This document shows positions 59,583 to 64,000 of a DNA stretch of 64,000 nt, piece by piece (positions within the stretch are counted from its first letter, which is position 1; each line of letters starts with the position of its first letter). Both the position numbers and the translations under genes were made by a program. This stretch comes from Thermoplasmatales archaeon BRNA1 (GTDB taxonomy: Archaea > Thermoplasmatota > Thermoplasmata > Methanomassiliicoccales > Methanomethylophilaceae). The stretch spans positions 558,001-622,000 of the forward strand of contig CP002916.1 of the NCBI GenBank assembly GCA_000350305.1, in the 5' to 3' direction. Below the pieces are notes generated by a model that was given only the letters and a program-made list of their open reading frames with translations, was not told the origin of the DNA and made no database searches.

Positions 59583-60887
59583 ATGCCCAGCCTCGCAGTT
59601 ATCGGGTCCCAGTGGGGAGACGAAGGAAAGGGAAAGATCATCGACTACCTCGACGAGAACGCGGACATCATATGCCGCTTTCAGGGAGGGAACAACGCCG
59701 GACACACCATCGTCGTCGGCGACCGCGTATTCAAGCTCCACGGTCTGCCCTCGGGGGTCGTCAGGCCCGGAAAGCTGGCCGTCATCGGCAACGGTACCGT
59801 CGTCAACATCGAGGAGCTCCTCGACGAGATCAAGCAGGTCGAGGACAACGGCGGAAGCATCGACGGCCTCAGGATCTCCGACCGCGCCGCCCTCATCATG
59901 AACTACCACAAGAAGCTCGACGGCGCCGAGGAGAAGTACAAGGGCAAGAAACAGGTCGGGACCACCGGCAAGGGAATCGGACCCGCATACCAGGACAAGA
60001 TCTCGAGGATCGGGTTCCGCGCGGGAGACCTCCTGGAGGACGACACCCTCAGGGAGAAGATCGCGATGCTCCTCCCCTACAAGAAGGACCTCATGAAGAT
60101 GCTGGGCGCGGAGGTCTGCTCCTGCACCGAGGAGTCCCTCTTCGAGAAGATGCACGGCTGGGGAGAGAAGCTGGGCAAGCACATCGTCGACACCTCCGTC
60201 CTCATCAACGAGTACCTGGACCAGGGCAAGAACGTCATGTTCGAGGGGGCCCAGGGTGCCATGCTCGACATCGATTACGGGACCTACCCCTACGTCACCT
60301 CCTCCGCAACCCTCGGAGGCGGGATCTGCACCGGTTCCGGAATCGCGCCCAACCGTCTCGACCACGTGATGGGGGTCGTCAAAGCGTACACCACCCGTGT
60401 GGGAGAGGGGCCTTTCGTCACCGAGCTCCACGGCGATGCCGAGGCGGAGCTCCAGAAGAGGGGAGGCGAGTTCGGGGTCACCACCGGCAGGGGAAGGAGG
60501 TGCGGATGGCTCGACCTCGTGGTCGTCAACCACGCCAAGAGGCTCTGCGGATTCGACTCCATGGCCATCACCAAGATCGACGTCCTCAACGACTACGAGG
60601 AGCTCCCGGTCTGCACCGCCTACGAGATCGACGGCGAGAAGACCAAGTACTTCCCCGGATCCATCAGGAAGCTGGAGAGGGCCAAGCCCGTCTACACCAC
60701 CTTCAAGGGATGGAAGGGATGGAACGACACCGAGGCCGTCGTCAAGGCCGGCTACGATGCCCTCCCGAAGGAGATGAAGACCTACATCGAGTTCATCGAG
60801 AAGGAGACGGGAATACCCGCAGATCTGGTCTCCGTCGGACCCGAGAGGGACGCCACCATCGCCCGCAAGTCGGACTGGTGGAACTGA
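59583..60887 (+). CDS. purA: Adenylosuccinate synthetase
   Basis: GTP-dependent step from IMP to adenylosuccinate. 434 residues: QWGDEGKGKIID at the start, NNAGHTIV (catalytic His), TTGKGIGPAYQDK, EGAQGAMLDIDYGTYP and TGRGRRCGWLD. TATA-like CTTTTAATAC (about 59548-59557) and a terminator after the gene make it a single-gene unit. Confidence 0.97.
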   Translation: MPSLAVIGSQWGDEGKGKIIDYLDENADIICRFQGGNNAGHTIVVGDRVFKLHGLPSGVVRPGKLAVIGNGTVVNIEELLDEIKQVEDNGGSIDGLRISDRAALIMNYHKKLDGAEEKYKGKKQVGTTGKGIGPAYQDKISRIGFRAGDLLEDDTLREKIAMLLPYKKDLMKMLGAEVCSCTEESLFEKMHGWGEKLGKHIVDTSVLINEYLDQGKNVMFEGAQGAMLDIDYGTYPYVTSSATLGGGICTGSGIAPNRLDHVMGVVKAYTTRVGEGPFVTELHGDAEAELQKRGGEFGVTTGRGRRCGWLDLVVVNHAKRLCGFDSMAITKIDVLNDYEELPVCTAYEIDGEKTKYFPGSIRKLERAKPVYTTFKGWKGWNDTEAVVKAGYDALPKEMKTYIEFIEKETGIPADLVSVGPERDATIARKSDWWN

Positions 60888-60897
60888 AACCAATCAG

Positions 60898-60911
60898 GGG
60901 CCGGAAGGCCC
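60898..60911 (+). terminator. Terminator after purA
   Basis: Stem GGGCC / GGCCC with a GGAA loop, followed by the T-rich CTTTTCTTCTTTT. Confidence 0.6.
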
Positions 60912-60938
60912 TTTTCTTCTTTTCTGACCGAAACAATA

Positions 60939-60960
60939 TCCGTTAAGTTAAATTAACGGA
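60939..60960 (+). promoter_or_regulatory. Operator-like palindrome over the TATA box of the NifX-like gene
   Basis: Perfect inverted repeat TCCGTTAA-GTTAAA-TTAACGGA. Its centre (GTTAAATTA) is also the best TATA box for the gene starting at 60978, so a bound protein would block transcription. Confidence 0.45.
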
Positions 60961-60977
60961 TGTTGTTTCCCCGAACC

Positions 60978-61322
60978 ATGAAGATTGCAGCAACCTACTA
61001 CAACGGCCAGATCTTCCAGCACTTCGGGCAGTCCCCCGGCTTCAAGATTTACACCGTCGAGGACGGCAAAATCGTCTCCTCCGAGGTCATCGACAACGGA
61101 GGCAACAGCCACGGAACCCTCATCGGATACCTGTCCCAGGCAGGAATCGACGCTCTCGTCTGCGGGGGCATCGGCAACGGGGCGGTGGACAAGCTTACCT
61201 CCATGGGCATCTCCATGTACACCGGTTTCAGCGGCGACGCGGATGCCGTCGCGGCCCGGATCGCCGAGGGGAAGGTCCAGCCCTCCATGGCCGGCATGCA
61301 CGCCTGCAGCCACAGCCACTGA
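60978..61322 (+). CDS. NifX/NifB-C-terminal-like Fe-Mo-cofactor-type small protein
   Basis: 114 residues: MKIAATYYNGQIFQHFGQSP, KIYTVEDGKIV, LVCGGIGNGAVDKL, ending HACSHSH. This is the dinitrogenase-cofactor-binding fold common in methanogens as stand-alone proteins; it may carry iron or an Fe-S precursor. No nitrogenase genes are nearby. ATG 60978 is used since it lies about 25 bases after the TATA; ATG 60960 falls in the operator. Confidence 0.85.
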   Translation: MKIAATYYNGQIFQHFGQSPGFKIYTVEDGKIVSSEVIDNGGNSHGTLIGYLSQAGIDALVCGGIGNGAVDKLTSMGISMYTGFSGDADAVAARIAEGKVQPSMAGMHACSHSH

Positions 61323-61344
61323 TTTTAAAACGACAAAAGACCCA

Positions 61345-61364
61345 GATGCCGGATTTCCGGCATC
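61345..61364. terminator. Shared hairpin between convergent genes
   Basis: Perfect 8-bp stem GATGCCGG / CCGGCATC with loop ATTT, between the NifX-like gene and the UbiD-like gene, T-rich on both sides. Confidence 0.55.
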
Positions 61365-61378
61365 CGGGAACGGATTTT

Positions 61379-62641
61379 TCAGTTCTTCTTGGGAACGGTC
61401 GCCTTGACGAACGGGGCCCTGTCGGCGCCCACGGGGATGGTGGCGTCGTAACCGACCTTCCAGGTGGTGCCGTTTGCGGAGGGGTCGAGGGATGAACCCG
61501 CGGCTCCGGGGATCTTTATGATCCTGTCCGCCTGCATCCTGGTGGCGACTGCCCACTCGACCTCGCGGTCGTCGAAGATGTCGATGTCGTCGTCGACGAT
61601 GATGACGTTCTTCATGGAGGGGTGTCCGGTGAACGCAGCCATGATGGCGTTCACTCCGTCTCCCTCCTTGTTCTTGGAGATGGAGACCACACCGTTCAGC
61701 CAGCAGCAGCCGCCCTCGGTGAGCCTGACGTTCTTGACCTTGGGGACGGCCTGACGGACGGTCCTGAAGATGACCGGCTCCCTGGGGACACCCATGAGCA
61801 GGAAGTGCTCGAACCCTCCGGGCAGGAGGATCTGGAAGACGGGATCCTTCTTTGCCCAGATCCTGTCGATCTTGACAACGGGCTGGTCCCTTACTGCATC
61901 ATATGTTCCGGCGATGTCCACGAACGGACCCTCGGAAGCGGTCTCGGAGGTGATCCTTCCCTCGAGGACGTACTCGCACTCCGCGGGGACGTACAGTCCG
62001 TTGTCGCATTTGGCGACCTTGAGGGGGGTTCCGTGGCCCTTGGTGTGCATGGCGGATGCGATGGTCAGCTCGTCAACTCCGAAATCGACGGACAGAGCTG
62101 CGGAGACCATGGCTTCCACGGGCGCACCGATGCATATGCTGATCTTGAGGTCCTGGCCGGCCTTCTTGGCCTCGTTGAACAGGGTGAAGGTGTGCCTGGG
62201 GACAAGGCGGATCCCGATCTCGTCCTTCCCGCGTATGAGCATGCGGTGGAAGGAGACGTTCCTCTTGCCCCCGAACTCGGAGACCACGATGCCTGCGGAG
62301 ATGTAGCGTCCCGCATCCTCGGGGAAGTACTTCACGATGGGGAGCTTGGTGAGGTCCAGGGGGAGCTCCTGCTGCTTGAACAGGGGTTCGGCGTCCTCCT
62401 CGGTGGGGACGGGGGCCGCGATGGCGTCCATGACATGCATGACGATCTGGTCCCTTTCGATGCCCATGGCCTTGGCGATCTTCTCCCTGGTGGAGTAGAC
62501 GTTCCCTGCCGCTTTCCCGCCGTTCAGTCTCTCGAAGAGGAAGGTGGCCTGCTGGTCATCCTGCATGTAACGGGTGGCGTCGTAGTTGTCCGGGTCGATC
62601 TCCTCGGAGATCACGCGAGCGCCCTTGGTGTCGATTGTCAT
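61379..62641 (-). CDS. UbiD-family decarboxylase (possibly anhydromevalonate phosphate decarboxylase)
   Basis: Prenyl-FMN-dependent decarboxylase, 420 residues. Family marks: FLFERLNGGKAAGNVYSTRE at the start, RNVSFHRMLIRGKDEIGIRL (prFMN/metal region), and the acidic active-site stretch EGRITSETASEGPFVD. In archaea with the modified mevalonate pathway a UbiD enzyme of this type decarboxylates anhydromevalonate phosphate; that assignment is inference. TATA CTAAAATAC (about 62666-62674), nearly leaderless. Confidence 0.88.
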   Translation of the reverse strand: MTIDTKGARVISEEIDPDNYDATRYMQDDQQATFLFERLNGGKAAGNVYSTREKIAKAMGIERDQIVMHVMDAIAAPVPTEEDAEPLFKQQELPLDLTKLPIVKYFPEDAGRYISAGIVVSEFGGKRNVSFHRMLIRGKDEIGIRLVPRHTFTLFNEAKKAGQDLKISICIGAPVEAMVSAALSVDFGVDELTIASAMHTKGHGTPLKVAKCDNGLYVPAECEYVLEGRITSETASEGPFVDIAGTYDAVRDQPVVKIDRIWAKKDPVFQILLPGGFEHFLLMGVPREPVIFRTVRQAVPKVKNVRLTEGGCCWLNGVVSISKNKEGDGVNAIMAAFTGHPSMKNVIIVDDDIDIFDDREVEWAVATRMQADRIIKIPGAAGSSLDPSANGTTWKVGYDATIPVGADRAPFVKATVPKKN

Positions 62642-62683
62642 TGCACGTGAATGGTCGCGCGTGTATTTTAGAAGTGTGCAGGT

Positions 62684-63385
62684 TCAGTCGCTGAAATCGC
62701 TGAACTCGGACAGCCTGTGGCCGAGGATGGACACGTCCTTCCCGACGATATATCCCGACATCTCCTCGACGATGCTCCTGACATCGAATGCCTGGATGTC
62801 GAAGATGGCACAGGCTCCCCTGATGAGGAGGGACATGGTCTCGTCGAAGTCGATGTTCATGCCGTTGGCGCACATGGCCGCGATGTTTCCGGTGGCTCCT
62901 ACCATGGCAATGACCTTCTTCCTCAGGAGTTCGTCGCTGAGGATCTTCCCGCTGTTCTCCGGCATGATGGCGGAGGCCCACTCGAGATAGCTGTCGGTGT
63001 ACTGCGTGACCGCGGCCCAGGATTTGTGTGCCGCGTAGATGAGGTCCGCGGCCTTGGCGGAACGGCTGGCGATGTAGATCTCGAGGGCGGATGGGAGAAC
63101 GAAGGCCACGATGGGGTTCTTGCTGTCCTTGAAGACGGTCTCGGCCTCCTTCATGAATTCCGACTGTCCGTCCGACACGAGGCTGAGCAGGATGTCCTCC
63201 TTGCTCTTGAAGCGGTTGTACAGGGTTCCGTTGAGGATCCCGGCCCGGTATATGATCTCGCGGGTGGTGGTCTTGTCGTAGCCCTGTTCGAAGAACAGAT
63301 CCATGGCCGCATTGAGGATCTTGACGCGGGTCTCCTCGCGTCTCTCCCCCTGGCTTTTTTTGACGACAAGCTTCCTCGGGCACAT
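62684..63385 (-). CDS. TetR family transcriptional regulator
   Basis: 233 residues. N-terminal HTH (YDKTTTREIIYRAGILNGTL then YNRFKSKEDIL), long helical ligand-binding domain after it. It is divergent from an RND/MMPL exporter, and near-identical palindromes lie in front of each gene, so it probably represses both and is released by an exporter substrate. TATA CTTTAATAC (about 63424-63432), directly beside the first palindrome. Confidence 0.92.
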   Translation of the reverse strand: MCPRKLVVKKSQGERREETRVKILNAAMDLFFEQGYDKTTTREIIYRAGILNGTLYNRFKSKEDILLSLVSDGQSEFMKEAETVFKDSKNPIVAFVLPSALEIYIASRSAKAADLIYAAHKSWAAVTQYTDSYLEWASAIMPENSGKILSDELLRKKVIAMVGATGNIAAMCANGMNIDFDETMSLLIRGACAIFDIQAFDVRSIVEEMSGYIVGKDVSILGHRLSEFSDFSD

Positions 63386-63431
63386 ACTGGATTACACTCT
63401 GTCCCTGCATACGCAGCTTCCAGTATTAAAG

Positions 63432-63449
63432 TTTTGAGTATGCTCAAAA
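63432..63449 (-). promoter_or_regulatory. Operator 1 (TetR gene side)
   Basis: Palindrome TTTTGAGTATGCTCAAAA abutting the upstream edge of the TATA-like box of the TetR gene. Same half-sites as operator 2. Confidence 0.55.
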
Positions 63450-63515
63450 AATTGTTTATAAATACCGTTTTTAAAGGCCTAAAGAGGCTGCCGTGTTGCC
63501 TTTTACGAATGATAT

Positions 63516-63533
63516 TTTTGAGCATGTTCAAAA
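63516..63533 (+). promoter_or_regulatory. Operator 2 (exporter side)
   Basis: Palindrome TTTTGAGCATGTTCAAAA, just upstream of the TATA-like GGTTAAATAC (63536-63545) of the exporter gene; differs from operator 1 in two positions. Confidence 0.55.
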
Positions 63534-63578
63534 TGGTTAAATACGGTTTGACCATAGGGTCTAGACAAGGTAATACAA

Positions 63579-64000
63579 ATGTTCGCGAGCATGGCAAACT
63601 TTGTCCACAAGCATTCCAAAGTCATCGTTGTACTTTGGCTCGTTGTGCTCGTATGCTCTCTGCCTTTCGGACTCAGGTCCGGCGACGTTCTCGAATACGA
63701 CATGGCAAACATGTCCGGCGCCGAGACCGAAGGTACCCAGGGTCAGGAGATCATCGACGAGTACTTCTCCAATTCGATCGACCTGTCGGAGATCCTCGTG
63801 ATCTCGTACTCTTCCCCCGCCGAGCTGGTTCAGGCCGGCGCCGTCGCCAACAAGTTCATCAGCCTGATGAACGGCAAGTACGCCGGGAAGATCGTCGCTT
63901 CCAACTACGGTTCGTTCTCCAAGACCGATGCAGCGAATGAGGGAATCCTCATGGTCGCCATCGCAAAGGTCGATGAGAACATCGACGTCTCCGACCAGAC
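63579..64000 (+). CDS. RND/MMPL family exporter, N-terminal part (cut by window edge)
   Basis: 141 codons are visible from ATG 63579 and the frame is open at the right edge. Begins MFASMANFVHKHSKVIVVLW, one membrane helix, then the extracytoplasmic start typical of MMPL/RND proteins (SGDVLEYDMANMSGAETEG, SIDLSEILVISYSSP). Likely exports lipids or drugs under control of the TetR gene next door. Confidence 0.85.
   Translation, partial: MFASMANFVHKHSKVIVVLWLVVLVCSLPFGLRSGDVLEYDMANMSGAETEGTQGQEIIDEYFSNSIDLSEILVISYSSPAELVQAGAVANKFISLMNGKYAGKIVASNYGSFSKTDAANEGILMVAIAKVDENIDVSDQ

Noticed and set aside
1-64000. CRISPR array, rRNA operon, intact insertion sequence or prophage
   Set aside because: No regularly spaced repeats, rRNA sequence, complete transposase or phage structural genes were seen.

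Overview
The window looks like a chromosome segment of a methanogenic archaeon of the order Methanomassiliicoccales (class Thermoplasmata), probably a gut or rumen relative of Methanomethylophilus; this assignment is inferred from gene content. Archaeal markers seen are ABCE1 with an N-terminal Fe-S domain, archaeal DnaG, bifunctional FBP aldolase/phosphatase, the short archaeal triosephosphate isomerase, Trm1, an Hjc-like resolvase, the ADTH synthase of the archaeal aromatic pathway, and a MptD-type dihydroneopterin aldolase that points to methanopterin synthesis. Many genes have a TATA-like box about 25 bases before the start codon and almost no leader. In every intact gene whose end was read, the stop is TGA or, less often, TAA; no real gene was seen to end in TAG, as expected where TAG can encode pyrrolysine.

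Layout. 1-8,090: end of metY, then the arginine genes argHG (-) and argCJBD (+). 8,090-13,860: a candidate ncRNA, an ACT-domain protein, a DEAD-box helicase, small unknown genes and a secreted protein with a long leader. 13,860-18,150: a DHA2-type exporter with a zinc-ribbon/MarR-like regulator, tRNA-Thr, paired operator-like palindromes in front of a structured non-coding stretch, an FKBP isomerase and tRNA-Arg. 18,150-22,140: zinc-ribbon and Cys-repeat proteins, a DUF5685-like protein, and a Cys-rich peptide gene followed directly by a radical SAM/SPASM gene (a candidate RiPP locus), then a decayed gene. 22,140-24,380: cysK-metA-ridA, sulfur amino-acid genes that complement metY. 24,380-33,000: a second DHA2 exporter, a CDF metal transporter, small genes, a PHP-domain gene with one in-frame TAG, ABCE1 and a MATE exporter.

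33,000-38,760: metG, an overlapping gene for a second copy of its tRNA-binding domain, an overlapping PHP gene and a tiny membrane protein, then an AAA/DUF4143 ATPase and gene remnants. 38,760-44,330: ADTH synthase, a TfoX-like protein, a lipoprotein-like protein, a secreted two-HKD phospholipase-D-like protein, a GNAT acetyltransferase and a Sel1-repeat protein. 44,330-51,280: a LonB-like ATPase that lacks its protease domain, dnaG with a structured upstream region, and a YhaN/YhaO-like ATPase/nuclease pair. 51,280-64,000: housekeeping and cofactor genes (tpiA, fbp, aspS, hjc, nadA, mptD, a THEP1-type NTPase, trm1, purA, a NifX-like protein, a UbiD-type decarboxylase), then a TetR regulator divergent from an RND/MMPL exporter, with matching 18-bp palindromes in front of both.

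The best candidates for something undescribed are the Cys-rich peptide/radical SAM locus (19,277-21,764), the PHP gene that would need pyrrolysine insertion (28,277-29,239), and the operator-flanked structured RNA candidate (16,898-17,213).
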